From contig JAIBDT010000009.1 of the NCBI GenBank assembly GCA_024686085.1, forward strand, positions 1-61,775: a stretch of DNA of 61,775 nt. Reading direction: 5' to 3'. The position numbers and the translations under genes were made by a program. The notes under the pieces were generated by a model. That model saw nothing but the letters and a program-made list of their open reading frames with translations, was not told the origin of the DNA and made no database searches. This document shows, in pieces, positions 17,769 to 28,144 of this stretch (positions within the stretch are counted from its first letter, which is position 1; every line of letters starts with the position of its first letter). This DNA is from Loktanella sp. (GTDB taxonomy: Bacteria > Pseudomonadota > Alphaproteobacteria > Rhodobacterales > Rhodobacteraceae).

Positions 17769-17780
17769 GTTAGCGCTAAC
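17769..17780. promoter_or_regulatory. LacI-type palindromic operator upstream of zwf
   Basis: GTTAGCGCTAAC is a perfect 12-bp palindrome with a central GCGC, the usual geometry of LacI-family operators. It lies 19 bp before the zwf ATG, where it would block the promoter or early transcription. It differs from the AAAGCGCTTT sites of the agl locus, so a different LacI-family regulator is likely. Confidence 0.6.
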
Positions 17781-17798
17781 AAGAAGAAAGAGCTTAAG

Positions 17799-19253
17799 AT
17801 GGCCTCTCGCGTAATTCCAGTCGACCCGTTCGATCTTGTGATTTTTGGTGGCACCGGTGACCTTGCGCGACGCAAGATTTTGCCCGGGCTGTTCCGTCGG
17901 TTTCAGGCGGGGCAAATGCCCGATGGCGCGCGCATCATTGGTGCGGCCCGTTCAGAGCTGGACCGCGCAGGTTATCAGCAGATGATTGAGGACGCGATTG
18001 GCGAGTTTGGTGGCGCTGAAAAGAATGACGCAGAGGGTCTCTCCAAGTTCTTGGAAACGCTGGATTATACGCCGATTGATGCCAAGGGCACCGCTGGTTG
18101 GGACACCCTTTCTAGTATGGTCCGCCCTGATGTTGTTCAGGCGTTCTATTTCTCAGTTGCTCCAAGTTTGTTTGGCGATATCGCGGCCCGTTTGCACAGC
18201 AATAATATCGCCAATTCAAAAAGCCGTATTGTGGTTGAAAAGCCGTTTGGCCGTGATTTGGAAAGTGCCAAGGCGCTGAACAAGTCCTTGGCTGATCACT
18301 TTGATGAAAGCCAAGTTTACCGCATCGACCATTATCTGGGCAAGGAAACGGTGCAGAACTTGATGGCTGTCCGTTTCGGAAACGTTTTGTTCGAGCCGCT
18401 TTGGAACAATCACTACGTTGACCATATCCAGATTACCGTGGCCGAGACTGTCGGTGTTGAGGGCCGGGGCGCGTATTATGATCGTTCAGGCGCGATGCGT
18501 GATATGGTCCAGAACCACTTGATGCAGTTGTTGTGCCTGATCGCGATGGAGCCACCGGGCCAGTTTGGTGCCGACGAGGTTCGCGACGAAAAGTTGAAAG
18601 TTATTCGTGCGTTGCAGACCGTTGAGCCGCACCACATTGTGCGCGGACAATATGATGCGGGTCCAGATGGCGGGGGTTACCGTGAGGACGCCGAAAATCC
18701 CAAAAGCTTTACCGAGAGCTTTATCGCGATGAAGTGCCATATCAACAATTGGCGTTGGGCAGGGGTGCCGTTTTATTTGCGCACAGGCAAGCGTATGAAG
18801 GCCCGCGCGTCCGAGATTGCTGTTGTTTTTAAGGATCTTGGCCATTCGATTTTTGAAGGTGATGAAAAGCGTCACCGCAATATTCTAGCGATCCGTTTGC
18901 AGCCCAATGAGGGCATGGACTTGCAGGTCACGATCAAGGAACCTGGTCCGGGTGGAATGCGTCTGGTGGACGTGCCTTTAGATATGACCTTTGCCGAGGC
19001 TTTGGGTGACGGTGAACACGATGTGAGCGACGCCTATGAGCGTCTGATCATGGATGTGATCCGTGGCAACCAGACGTTGTTTATGCGCGGTGACGAGGTC
19101 GAGGCCGCTTGGGCGTGGACCGATCCGCTGATCAACGGATGGGAGGCTCGCAATGACGTGCCGAAAGTCTATGATGCGGGATCTTCTGGCCCTGAGGATG
19201 CCCTGATGCTGTTGCATAGAGATGGCCGAAAGTGGCGTGAAATCAAAGGTTAA
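17799..19253 (+). CDS. zwf: glucose-6-phosphate 1-dehydrogenase
   Basis: Zwf oxidises glucose-6-phosphate to 6-phosphogluconolactone with NAD(P)+. The nucleotide loop FGGTGDLARRKILPGL and the substrate-site signature RIDHYLGKETVQN are intact. The length of 484 aa is typical. It heads a three-gene cluster zwf-pgl-pgi with short gaps (34 and 3 bp), so glucose-6-phosphate can be steered into the Entner-Doudoroff or pentose-phosphate route. A palindromic operator precedes it. Confidence 0.98.
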   Translation: MASRVIPVDPFDLVIFGGTGDLARRKILPGLFRRFQAGQMPDGARIIGAARSELDRAGYQQMIEDAIGEFGGAEKNDAEGLSKFLETLDYTPIDAKGTAGWDTLSSMVRPDVVQAFYFSVAPSLFGDIAARLHSNNIANSKSRIVVEKPFGRDLESAKALNKSLADHFDESQVYRIDHYLGKETVQNLMAVRFGNVLFEPLWNNHYVDHIQITVAETVGVEGRGAYYDRSGAMRDMVQNHLMQLLCLIAMEPPGQFGADEVRDEKLKVIRALQTVEPHHIVRGQYDAGPDGGGYREDAENPKSFTESFIAMKCHINNWRWAGVPFYLRTGKRMKARASEIAVVFKDLGHSIFEGDEKRHRNILAIRLQPNEGMDLQVTIKEPGPGGMRLVDVPLDMTFAEALGDGEHDVSDAYERLIMDVIRGNQTLFMRGDEVEAAWAWTDPLINGWEARNDVPKVYDAGSSGPEDALMLLHRDGRKWREIKG

Positions 19254-19287
19254 GCGCCAAAAATGACTTTTTGGAAGGACGTGACTG

Positions 19288-19959
19288 ATGGACTTTAAAG
19301 AGTATCCAGACGCCGAAATGATGATGATGGACCTTGCAGATATCCTTGCAAGTGAACTTAAGAACGCCTTGCTGAGCCATGATCGCGTGACGCTTGCCGT
19401 CCCCGGTGGCACCACGCCGGGCCCGATTTTTGACAGCCTATGTGCCGTGAATTTGGGCTGGGACCGTGTCAACGTCATGCTGACCGATGAGCGTTGGGTG
19501 CCCGAGACGGCCGAGCGGTCCAACACCCGTCTTTTGCAGCAGCGTTTACTGGTCGATAAGGCCAGCGCGGCGACCTATGTTCCTCTCTACGCCGATGCGT
19601 CGACGCCAGAGGAAAAGCTGCCCGCACTGGCCGCGCATATTGCCCCAATGTTGCCGATCAACGTGATGCTGCTTGGCATGGGCGCTGATATGCATACGGC
19701 GAGTATTTTTCCCGAGGCCGATCAATTGGATTTGGCGCTGAACGGCAAAGATGTGCTGGTGGCGATGCGTGCCCCCGGTGCGCCAGAGCCCCGTATCACG
19801 CTGTCAGCTAATGTGCTGAAGGGTGCGATGAGCCGCCATATCGTGATTATCGGTGATGAAAAACGTGCCGCTTTGGAAAAGGCACGGCATTTGACCCCAA
19901 AAGAGGCCCCGATTGCTGCTGTGCTGAATGGTGCGACAGTGCATTGGGCAAGGAGCTAG
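19288..19959 (+). CDS. pgl: 6-phosphogluconolactonase
   Basis: The protein is 223 aa of the DevB/NagB-like lactonase family. LAVPGGTTPGPIFDSL binds the phosphate, VNVMLTDERWVP is the family signature, and LLGMGADMHTASIFP carries the catalytic region, with Met where many members have Gly-Asp-GH. It hydrolyses 6-phosphogluconolactone. It lies directly between zwf and pgi; GGAAGGA precedes the ATG. Confidence 0.95.
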   Translation: MDFKEYPDAEMMMMDLADILASELKNALLSHDRVTLAVPGGTTPGPIFDSLCAVNLGWDRVNVMLTDERWVPETAERSNTRLLQQRLLVDKASAATYVPLYADASTPEEKLPALAAHIAPMLPINVMLLGMGADMHTASIFPEADQLDLALNGKDVLVAMRAPGAPEPRITLSANVLKGAMSRHIVIIGDEKRAALEKARHLTPKEAPIAAVLNGATVHWARS

Positions 19960-19962
19960 ACC

Positions 19963-21561
19963 ATGTGGACCACGTTAAAGGCCAAGGCCGCCGAAGTTGC
20001 TGATCGCCGTATTGAAGCCATGTTGGACGCGGATCGTGCTGCAGATTTTGCAGTGCAGGCGGGCGATATGCGCATGGATTATGCCAAAACGAATATTGAT
20101 GTGGCCACCCGTGACATGTTGATTGGCATGTTGGAGACCACAGGCGTTGCGGCTAAGCGCGACGCGATGTTTGCAGGTACTGCGATCAACGAGACCGAGG
20201 GTCGTGCTGTTTTGCATACGGCTTTGCGCAACCTTGATGGTGGTCCTGTGATGGTTGGCGGTGCGGATGTCATGCCAGAGGTTTCGGGCACGCTGAAGCG
20301 TATGGACGCCTTTGCCCAAGATGTCCGGTCGGGTAAGTTCCAAGGGCAGGGCGGCAAGATTACCGATGTTGTAAATATCGGGATTGGCGGATCGGACCTT
20401 GGTCCTGCGATGGCGGCTTTGGCGCTTGCGCCCTATCACGACGGCCCGCGTTGCCATTTTGTGAGCAACGTTGATCCTGCGGATATTGCTAAAGTGCTGC
20501 GGTCTTGCGATCCTGCAACGACCTTGGTGATTGTCGCATCCAAAACATTTACGACGATCGAAACGATGACCAATGCCCGCACCGCAAAGGCGTGGATGGG
20601 TGAGAAAGTCAGCGATGTCGGCGCGCAGTTTGCGGCCCTGTCGACCTCTGCCGAGAAGACCGCTGATTTTGGCATTTCGCCTGATCGCGTCTTTGGTTTT
20701 GAAGACTGGGTTGGCGGTCGCTATTCGATGTGGGGTCCGATTGGCCTGTCGTTGATGATTGCCATTGGCGCAGATGCGTTTCACGCTTTTTTGCGTGGTG
20801 CGCAGGCGATGGACGTGCATTTCCAAGCGGCGGACTGGCATGAGAATATGCCTGCATTGCTTGCTCTGGTCGGCATTTGGCATAATCAGGGTTGCGGTTA
20901 TACGACCCGCGCTGTTTTGCCTTATGATAACAATCTCAGCAGGTTACCAGCCTATCTTCAACAGCTTGAGATGGAGAGTAACGGTAAGGGCGTTAGCATG
21001 GATGGCGCGGATTTACCTGTTCATTCAGGTCCCGTTGTCTGGGGGGAACCCGGCACGAATGGTCAGCACGCGTTTTACCAGTTGATCCACCAAGGCACCC
21101 GCGTGGTCCCCTGCGAGTTTTTGGTGGCTGCCCGCGGTCACGAGGATGCCCTGCATCACCAACACCAGTTGTTGGTCGCAAACTGTCTGGCGCAATCAGA
21201 GGCCTTGATGAAGGGCCGTGATCTGGATGAGGCCCGCAGTAAGGTTGCGGATAAGTTTGAGGGCGCGGAATTGGACCGTCAGGCCAAGCACCGCGTGTTC
21301 CCGGGCAACCGCCCGTCGATTACGCTGGCCTATCCGCAGTTGACCCCGTTTGTGCTAGGTCAGATCGTGGCGCTTTATGAGCACCGCGTGTTTGTGGAGG
21401 GCGTTGTTCTTGGCCTGAACTCATACGACCAATGGGGCGTTGAGTTGGGCAAGGAATTGGCCACCGCGTTACAGCCTGTGGTCGAAGGAGTCAAAACGGC
21501 CGCCGACAAGGATGGGTCAACGGCCGCATTGGTTGATTTCTTGCAAAAGCACGGTGTTTAA
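19963..21561 (+). CDS. pgi: glucose-6-phosphate isomerase
   Basis: The 532-aa enzyme interconverts glucose-6-phosphate and fructose-6-phosphate. [16 protein letters not shown] binds sugar phosphate. The PGI signatures are [19 protein letters not shown] and the late [15 protein letters not shown]. It starts three bases after pgl, with AAGGAG ahead. Its end overlaps the convergent thioesterase gene by 4 bp. Confidence 0.97.
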   Translation: MWTTLKAKAAEVADRRIEAMLDADRAADFAVQAGDMRMDYAKTNIDVATRDMLIGMLETTGVAAKRDAMFAGTAINETEGRAVLHTALRNLDGGPVMVGGADVMPEVSGTLKRMDAFAQDVRSGKFQGQGGKITDVVNIGIGGSDLGPAMAALALAPYHDGPRCHFVSNVDPADIAKVLRSCDPATTLVIVASKTFTTIETMTNARTAKAWMGEKVSDVGAQFAALSTSAEKTADFGISPDRVFGFEDWVGGRYSMWGPIGLSLMIAIGADAFHAFLRGAQAMDVHFQAADWHENMPALLALVGIWHNQGCGYTTRAVLPYDNNLSRLPAYLQQLEMESNGKGVSMDGADLPVHSGPVVWGEPGTNGQHAFYQLIHQGTRVVPCEFLVAARGHEDALHHQHQLLVANCLAQSEALMKGRDLDEARSKVADKFEGAELDRQAKHRVFPGNRPSITLAYPQLTPFVLGQIVALYEHRVFVEGVVLGLNSYDQWGVELGKELATALQPVVEGVKTAADKDGSTAALVDFLQKHGV

Positions 21562-22028
21562 GACTGCGTCGCCCCGTCTAAAGTGCTGAAGACCTGTCTG
21601 GCGGTGTCAGGCAGGGCGCATTTCTGCCCATGACCGTCGATCGTGACTAGAACGGCGTCGCCAGTGGTCGTGAGCTTGCCGTCAATCCAAACACCGTATT
21701 CCATCGTAAAGCTGGTATTGCCCATTTTCGAGGTTCGCGCCGTCAAGATGTAGTTTTGGCCGAGTTTGACTTCGGCGCGAAAGTGTAGACCTGCGTTGCG
21801 CACAACGACTTTGGGCTGGTTGCCATCGGTGGTCCAGATGCCCCGTTCGACGAAATAGCGCACGCGCAGGTTTTCGAACCATTTGAGATACACGCCGTTG
21901 TTGACATGGTGCAGCATGTCGATCTCGCCGTAGCGCACCATGTCTTTGTAGCCAAAGCTCCAGGGTGCGGGGATACCCGCGTCACGCAGTTGGATCTCGG
22001 TCAGGGCTGTGAGAAAGGGCAGGCTCAT
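21558..22028 (-). CDS. 4-hydroxybenzoyl-CoA thioesterase-family (hotdog) acyl-CoA thioesterase
   Basis: The 156-aa hotdog-fold protein has the FadM/YbgC signature [24 protein letters not shown], where the Asp is the usual catalytic residue. The start is the ATG at 22028 ([10 protein letters not shown]), which overlaps the ridA stop (ATGA). It is thus coupled to ridA in a leftward pair. The acyl-CoA substrate is unknown. Confidence 0.85.
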   Translation of the reverse strand: MSLPFLTALTEIQLRDAGIPAPWSFGYKDMVRYGEIDMLHHVNNGVYLKWFENLRVRYFVERGIWTTDGNQPKVVVRNAGLHFRAEVKLGQNYILTARTSKMGNTSFTMEYGVWIDGKLTTTGDAVLVTIDGHGQKCALPDTARQVFSTLDGATQS

Positions 22029-22375
22029 ACGGCGGCGGTCACAATGATTTCGACGCGGTAGCCTGTGGTCGCGAGCTTGGCTTCGCCAGTCCAGCGGGCA
22101 GGGGCATTGCCTGCAGGTACCCATTGGTCCCAGACGCCGTTCATGTCCGCAAAGTCGGTTGTCATATCAGCGCACCAGATTTGGGCTGTCAGCAGTTTGG
22201 TTTTGTCCGTGCCTGCTTCATCCAGCAGTGCGTCGATTTTTGCTAGAATGCTTTCGGTTTGTTCGGCCACAGATTTGCCTTCGGCGCCGACTTGGCCCGC
22301 GAGATAGGCGATGCCGTTGTGTATGACGGCTTGGGACATGCGTGGACCTGTGTGCAGGCGGGTGATTGCGGTCAT
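22025..22375 (-). CDS. RidA/YjgF/Rid-family protein
   Basis: The 116-aa trimeric-fold protein has GIAYLAGQVG near the N-terminus, SILAKIDALLDEAGTDKTKLL in the helix, and PARWTGEAKLATTGYRVEI at the C-terminal active site. The first Arg there aligns with the catalytic Arg of RidA. RidA proper hydrolyses reactive 2-aminoacrylate and other imines. This member may belong to a related Rid subgroup. AAGGATCGCACCT precedes the ATG. Confidence 0.88.
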   Translation of the reverse strand: MTAITRLHTGPRMSQAVIHNGIAYLAGQVGAEGKSVAEQTESILAKIDALLDEAGTDKTKLLTAQIWCADMTTDFADMNGVWDQWVPAGNAPARWTGEAKLATTGYRVEIIVTAAV

Positions 22376-22444
22376 AGGTGCGATCCTTTTTGTGAGGTTT
22401 ATGCCCTAGGCATAGCCCCAAGACCGCCCCCATGCCAGTGCCAC

Positions 22445-22531
22445 CTATAGGGTGACTGCAACTAATGCAGGAACGCCAACGATCCCGCCGATAACGATGA
22501 TACCGAGTGAGAGAAATAGACCTTTGAACAT
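22445..22531 (-). CDS. possible 28-aa hydrophobic peptide
   Basis: The frame from ATG 22531 encodes MFKGLFLSLGIIVIGGIVG followed by PALVAVTL, one continuous membrane-spanning helix. AAGGGTAATCAGC lies just upstream and could be a ribosome site. It sits downstream of tRNA-Gly on the same strand. No family is recognised, and it is supported only by composition and the ribosome site. Confidence 0.35.
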   Translation of the reverse strand: MFKGLFLSLGIIVIGGIVGVPALVAVTL

Positions 22532-22631
22532 GCTGATTACCCTTGTTTGATGAATGATAAACAGTAGGTAGAACGCGGCCTTCGCCCCTGTATGTGGCAG
22601 GCTGTCGCAGATCAGATGTTTGAGGAGACCT

Positions 22632-22705
22632 TGGAGCGGGTAACGGGAATCGAACCCGTAACTGAAGCTTGGGAAGCTTTCGTGATACCTTTTCACCATA
22701 CCCGC
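22632..22705 (-). tRNA. tRNA-Gly (CCC)
   Basis: On the minus strand the sequence starts GCGGGTATGGTG, and GCGGGTA/TACCCGC form the 7-bp acceptor stem. The T arm is ACGGGTTCGATTCCCGT. The anticodon loop TTCCCAA gives anticodon CCC. The 3' CCA is encoded (22632-22634). The outer pair of the anticodon stem is an A/C mismatch. Confidence 0.95.
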
Positions 22706-22735
22706 CTGTCGGTTTAGGTATGATAGACGGGTGGG

Positions 22736-22773
22736 GGCGTCAAGGAAGCTTGCGCGTCTTGACGCCATTTTTT
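22736..22773 (+). terminator. hairpin plus T6 between tRNA-Gly and the Cys-rich small gene
   Basis: GGCGTCAAG (22736-22744) pairs with CTTGACGCC (22758-22766), followed by ATTTTTT on the + strand. Both flanking genes are on the minus strand, so its usual direction is not the expected one. It may act as an insulator upstream of the tRNA. Confidence 0.4.
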
Positions 22774-22776
22774 GTG

Positions 22777-22992
22777 TCAGCAATTGCCAGCATTTATCCA
22801 TTGGCCGCTGTGGTGACAAAGCAGGCGTTTGCCGCCCGTGCATATTTGTGCGCCGGTTGAGTATTGCGAACCATTAAACCAGCACAGTGCGCGAGTGTCC
22901 TCACCTGCGGGTGCGTCGCTTTGCTCAATGATTTGAGAGGTTTGCAAAGTCGAGTCTACGGGACCAACTTGTTTTATTTCATTGTCTGACAT
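22777..22992 (-). CDS. small Cys-rich protein, DUF1496-like
   Basis: The 71-aa protein has a polar N-terminal half and a C-terminal module CWFNGSQYSTGAQICTGG followed by LLCHHSGQWINAGNC. Its four cysteines could bind metal or form disulphides. The CWxNGxxYSxGA pattern resembles DUF1496/YnjH-like domains. No signal peptide is seen. A strong ribosome site AGGAGG precedes the ATG. It is a single gene flanked by hairpins. Function unknown. Confidence 0.7.
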   Translation of the reverse strand: MSDNEIKQVGPVDSTLQTSQIIEQSDAPAGEDTRALCWFNGSQYSTGAQICTGGKRLLCHHSGQWINAGNC

Positions 22993-23041
22993 GGCGTGTT
23001 CCTCCTGTGGTTTACAAGAAGATCATTACATTTTCGCACTG

Positions 23042-23071
23042 CCCGCACTTTGAGTTAAGTCAAAGTGCGGG
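23042..23071. terminator. 12-bp perfect hairpin downstream of the RACo gene
   Basis: CCCGCACTTTGA (23042-23053) and TCAAAGTGCGGG (23060-23071) pair perfectly around a 6-base loop. It lies 25 bp past the leftward RACo stop. It lacks a T-run on the minus strand, so it may protect the 3' end or terminate with help from Rho. Confidence 0.5.
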
Positions 23072-23095
23072 TGCGTGATCAAAAGGTGCGAAGGG

Positions 23096-25132
23096 TTAGC
23101 TGCGCTTTCGTCTGCGTCCGCCGCCGGCACCGCCGCCGCCAGTGTTGTGGTTCACGTCAGGCAGTGTGACGATGGATTTGAGGATCGGGAAGGGTTCTAC
23201 CGCGTTGGGGATGTTGGACGCATTCACGAAGTGCTCTTGGAAGCGCGGCTCGATGGCGGTTTCGATTTTGTGGATTTCGTGCACGGTGGCCTCGATTTCT
23301 TTACGCGCGGCACGGTTGAGCAGCGCAATTCGCGCCCCTGTCCCTGCCGCATTGCCTGCCGAGGTCACTTTGTCCAAGGGCGCGTCGGGGATCATACCTA
23401 GCACCATCGCGTGTTTGGGGCTGATATGCGCGCCGAATGCGCCCGCGAGAACGATCCGGTCAACTTTATCGACGCCGAATTTGTCCATCAAAAGCCGTGC
23501 GCCAGAATAGAGGGCAGCTTTGGCCATCTGGATCTCGCGGATGTCACGGTTGGTCACGGTGATCACAGGGCCGCCTGTCGCTGACCCGTCGTGCACCATG
23601 TAGGAGTTTGTGCGCCCGTCGAGGAAGCACGCCGCTGACCCAGTTTGTTCAGCGGACCCAATGAGGCCAGGTCCATCAACGATCCCTGCCATGCGCATCT
23701 CGGCGACCATTTCGATGATCCCGGACCCGCAGATGCCTGTGATCCCTGTTTGTGCGGTTTGGGCGTCAAAGCCGTCTTCGGTGGACCACAGGTCACAACC
23801 GATGACTTTGAAGCGCGGCAGTTTGGTGACGGGATCGATTTCGACCCGCTCGATGGCTCCGGGGGCTGCGCGTTGGCCGCTGGAAATCTGTGCACCCTCG
23901 AATGCGGGGCCAGTGGGGGACGAACAGGCCAGAACCTTGTCTTTGTTACCCAACAGGATTTCCGCGTTGGTGCCGACGTCGACAACCAGCACGAGGTCTT
24001 CGGACTTGTCAGGCGCCTCGGAGAGCGCCACGGCTGCCGCATCAGCGCCCACGTGCCCCGCGATGCAAGGTAGCATGTAGACACGCGCGGCTGGGTGCAG
24101 GTTGAGTTCCAACTCGATCGCCCGCAGCGAGATCGCCTCGGATGTTGCAAGCGCAAAGGGCGCTTGGCCCAGCTCGAACGGGTCGATCCCGAGGAACAGG
24201 TGGTGCATGACCGGATTACAAACGAAAACGGCGTCGACAATCAAGGTCCTGTCGATTTCGGCTTCGGATGCGATGTTGACGAAAAGCGCGTTCATGCCTT
24301 CGCGCACAGCCAGCGTCATTTCTTCGGCGCCGCCCGGGTTCATCATGCCATAGGACACGCGAGACATGAGGTCTTCGCCAAAGCGGATTTGCGGGTTCAT
24401 GATCCCAGAGGAGGCCACGACCTCGCCTGTGTGCAGATCGCACAGGTGCGCCGCGATCGTGGTGGACCCTAGGTCAACAGCCACGCCGTAGATCGCCCCT
24501 TCGTAGTAACCGGGCCAGACGTGCATGATCCGTGGGCTGAAGGTGTCGTCGCCCAAGTGCACCGCACAGGTGACTTTCCAATCGCCCTTGCGCAGGGCGG
24601 GTTGCAGGGTGCGCAACACGCCAAGGTCGGCCTCTAGGTCTGGTAGGTCCCAGTCGTGCCGCAAAGCCTTGATCAGCCGCTCTAGATCGCCTGACGGGTC
24701 GTGCATGTCGGGTTCTGTTACTTCGACGTAGTAGAGCCGTGTTGACGGGTCCATCGTGATTTCGCGGGCTTCGGCGCGTTTGCGCACAACTTGGCGGTGC
24801 ACTTGGCTGGTGGAGGGCACATCGACGACCACATCGCGCTGCACGGTGGCTTGGCAGCCCAAACGGCGGCCTTTTGGCAGGCCGCGGATTGTGTCGTAGC
24901 GTTCCTCGACGGAATTCCACTCGGACAGCGCGTCTTCATGCACGGTCACTTTGTGCTTGGAGAATTCCCCGTAAGAAGGCGTGATTTGGCATTTGGAGCA
25001 AATCCCGCGCCCGCCGCAGACGCTGTCCAGGTCGACGCCAAGTTGGCGCGCCGCTGTCAGAATAGGTGTGCCAACGGGGAAGTTGCCGCGTTTGCCGGAA
25101 GGGGTGAAAATCACGAGTGGATCAGTGCTCAT
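23096..25132 (-). CDS. RACo-like ASKHA protein: reductive activator of corrinoid methyltransferase systems
   Basis: The 678-aa protein has an N-terminal plant-type [2Fe-2S] ferredoxin domain with ligands Cys39, Cys45, Cys48 (CGGRGICSKC) and Cys93 (RLGC). A linker and an ASKHA ATPase domain follow (GVAVDLGSTTIAAHLCDL around residue 217; LVVDVGTNAEI; GICGSGIIEMVAEM; IVLAGAFGAHI). In anaerobes such proteins use ATP to reduce cob(II)alamin that has escaped the methyl-transfer cycle. The tail ends in a Gly-run and RRRKRS. The start at ATG 25132 (MSTDPLVIF) fits the ferredoxin domain. Its partners mttB and mtgA lie elsewhere in the window. Confidence 0.9.
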   Translation of the reverse strand: MSTDPLVIFTPSGKRGNFPVGTPILTAARQLGVDLDSVCGGRGICSKCQITPSYGEFSKHKVTVHEDALSEWNSVEERYDTIRGLPKGRRLGCQATVQRDVVVDVPSTSQVHRQVVRKRAEAREITMDPSTRLYYVEVTEPDMHDPSGDLERLIKALRHDWDLPDLEADLGVLRTLQPALRKGDWKVTCAVHLGDDTFSPRIMHVWPGYYEGAIYGVAVDLGSTTIAAHLCDLHTGEVVASSGIMNPQIRFGEDLMSRVSYGMMNPGGAEEMTLAVREGMNALFVNIASEAEIDRTLIVDAVFVCNPVMHHLFLGIDPFELGQAPFALATSEAISLRAIELELNLHPAARVYMLPCIAGHVGADAAAVALSEAPDKSEDLVLVVDVGTNAEILLGNKDKVLACSSPTGPAFEGAQISSGQRAAPGAIERVEIDPVTKLPRFKVIGCDLWSTEDGFDAQTAQTGITGICGSGIIEMVAEMRMAGIVDGPGLIGSAEQTGSAACFLDGRTNSYMVHDGSATGGPVITVTNRDIREIQMAKAALYSGARLLMDKFGVDKVDRIVLAGAFGAHISPKHAMVLGMIPDAPLDKVTSAGNAAGTGARIALLNRAARKEIEATVHEIHKIETAIEPRFQEHFVNASNIPNAVEPFPILKSIVTLPDVNHNTGGGGAGGGRRRKRS

Positions 25133-25263
25133 TTTGCCGCCTATATCTAGAGTTGTTCGGACATTAGCGCATTGGGCGCGGGGGGAAAGGGCGAACCCGT
25201 CATCTGACGCGTCGCGAGCGGCATTTGAGATCAAGGAAGCGCCTGAGCGGCGCTAAGTTGTGA

Positions 25264-26829
<1,566 letters not shown>

Positions 26830-26868
26830 ATATTCCAGTCGCTTACGGGCTGGATTAGAGGTAATATT

Positions 26869-28050
26869 ATGACGCCAGCCGCGCGTGTTGCTGCCGCAAT
26901 CGAGGTTCTTGAAGACATTCTTGGCGGTGAGCCTGCCGAGAAGTGTCTGACCCGCTGGGCCCGTGGAAATCGTTATGCGGGGTCCAAGGATCGTGCTGCT
27001 GTCAGGGATATCATCTTTGATGTTCTGCGGCGCAAGCGGACTTTGTCCGCACTCGGTGGTTCGGAGGCGGCCCGTGGGCTTTTGATTGGTTATCTTCGCG
27101 GGGAAGGTATTGATTTAGAAGATATTTTTGGTGCGGGTGGCTATGGTCCACCAGCACTGTCTGAGGCCGAAGTCAGTGCTGCGCGTCCTTTGGTAAGTGA
27201 CGCTGAAACTTACGATTTTCCAGATTGGCTATGGCCGGTTTGGCAGGCTGATTTGGGCGTTCAGGCAATTCCTGCTGCAAAGATGCTGCAATCGCGCGGC
27301 CCTGTGACCCTGCGCGTCAACCTAAGGCGTAGTTCGCAAGCAGGCGCGATAGATGTACTTGCCGAAGATGGTATTGCTGCTGTGCCTGTTGGTGATGTGA
27401 ACTCTGCCTTGCAAGTTGTTGAAAACGAAAGGCGTATCAAGATATCGAAAGCCTTTTCTGACGGACTTGTTGATCTGCAGGATCTCGCGTCGCAAGAGGC
27501 GGTCGCTGGCTTGAACATCCCCGAAACTACGCGTGTTTTAGATTACTGCGCGGGTGGTGGCGGCAAGGCACTGGCAATCGCCGATCGGTTCAAAGTTTCG
27601 GTTTTTGCACATGATATTTCTGCGGCCCGTATGGCGGATATTCCGGTGCGCGCCGCGCGCGCAGGGATGAAGATTGAAGTCTTGGAAACTGATCGCCTCA
27701 AAGGGGTTGCACCCTTTGACGTTGTCTTTGTTGACGCGCCGTGTAGCGGGAGTGGAACCTGGCGGCGTGCACCCGAAGCGAAATGGGCATTAACATCGGG
27801 TAAACTTATTGATTACAATACCTTGCAGTCAAAAGTCTTGAAGGCTGCAAGTGAGTACGCCGCAGCTGACAGCACGCTAATTTATGCGACGTGCTCGGTT
27901 TTTGCGGTGGAAAACCGACACGTCATCGAAGCGTTTTTGGCAGCGAACCCAAGCTGGTCATTGCAGCGAGATTTTCAGCGTTTCCCAGACGCCGATGGAG
28001 ACGGTTTTTATCATGCGGTGTTGAATAGGGTTGATGCACGCTGTGGTTGA
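26869..28050 (+). CDS. rsmB: 16S rRNA (cytosine-C5) methyltransferase, RsmB family
   Basis: The 393-aa SAM-dependent RNA m5C methyltransferase has an N-terminal NusB-like helical region (RVAAAIEVLEDIL) and SAM motif I LDYCAGGGGKALAIAD. Motif IV is DAPCSGSGTWRR and motif VI is YATCSVFAVEN, holding the two catalytic cysteines. RsmB methylates C967 in E. coli 16S rRNA. It lies 39 bp downstream of guaB and may be co-transcribed. Confidence 0.9.
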   Translation: MTPAARVAAAIEVLEDILGGEPAEKCLTRWARGNRYAGSKDRAAVRDIIFDVLRRKRTLSALGGSEAARGLLIGYLRGEGIDLEDIFGAGGYGPPALSEAEVSAARPLVSDAETYDFPDWLWPVWQADLGVQAIPAAKMLQSRGPVTLRVNLRRSSQAGAIDVLAEDGIAAVPVGDVNSALQVVENERRIKISKAFSDGLVDLQDLASQEAVAGLNIPETTRVLDYCAGGGGKALAIADRFKVSVFAHDISAARMADIPVRAARAGMKIEVLETDRLKGVAPFDVVFVDAPCSGSGTWRRAPEAKWALTSGKLIDYNTLQSKVLKAASEYAAADSTLIYATCSVFAVENRHVIEAFLAANPSWSLQRDFQRFPDADGDGFYHAVLNRVDARCG

Positions 28051-28144
28051 AATGCCGCGCATATAAAATCAATTCCCTCTGTGGTATTAAGTGAATGTTA
28101 ATTTTCGTAGGTTTTGATGAAGGCCAACGAATTGAGGACATAAA

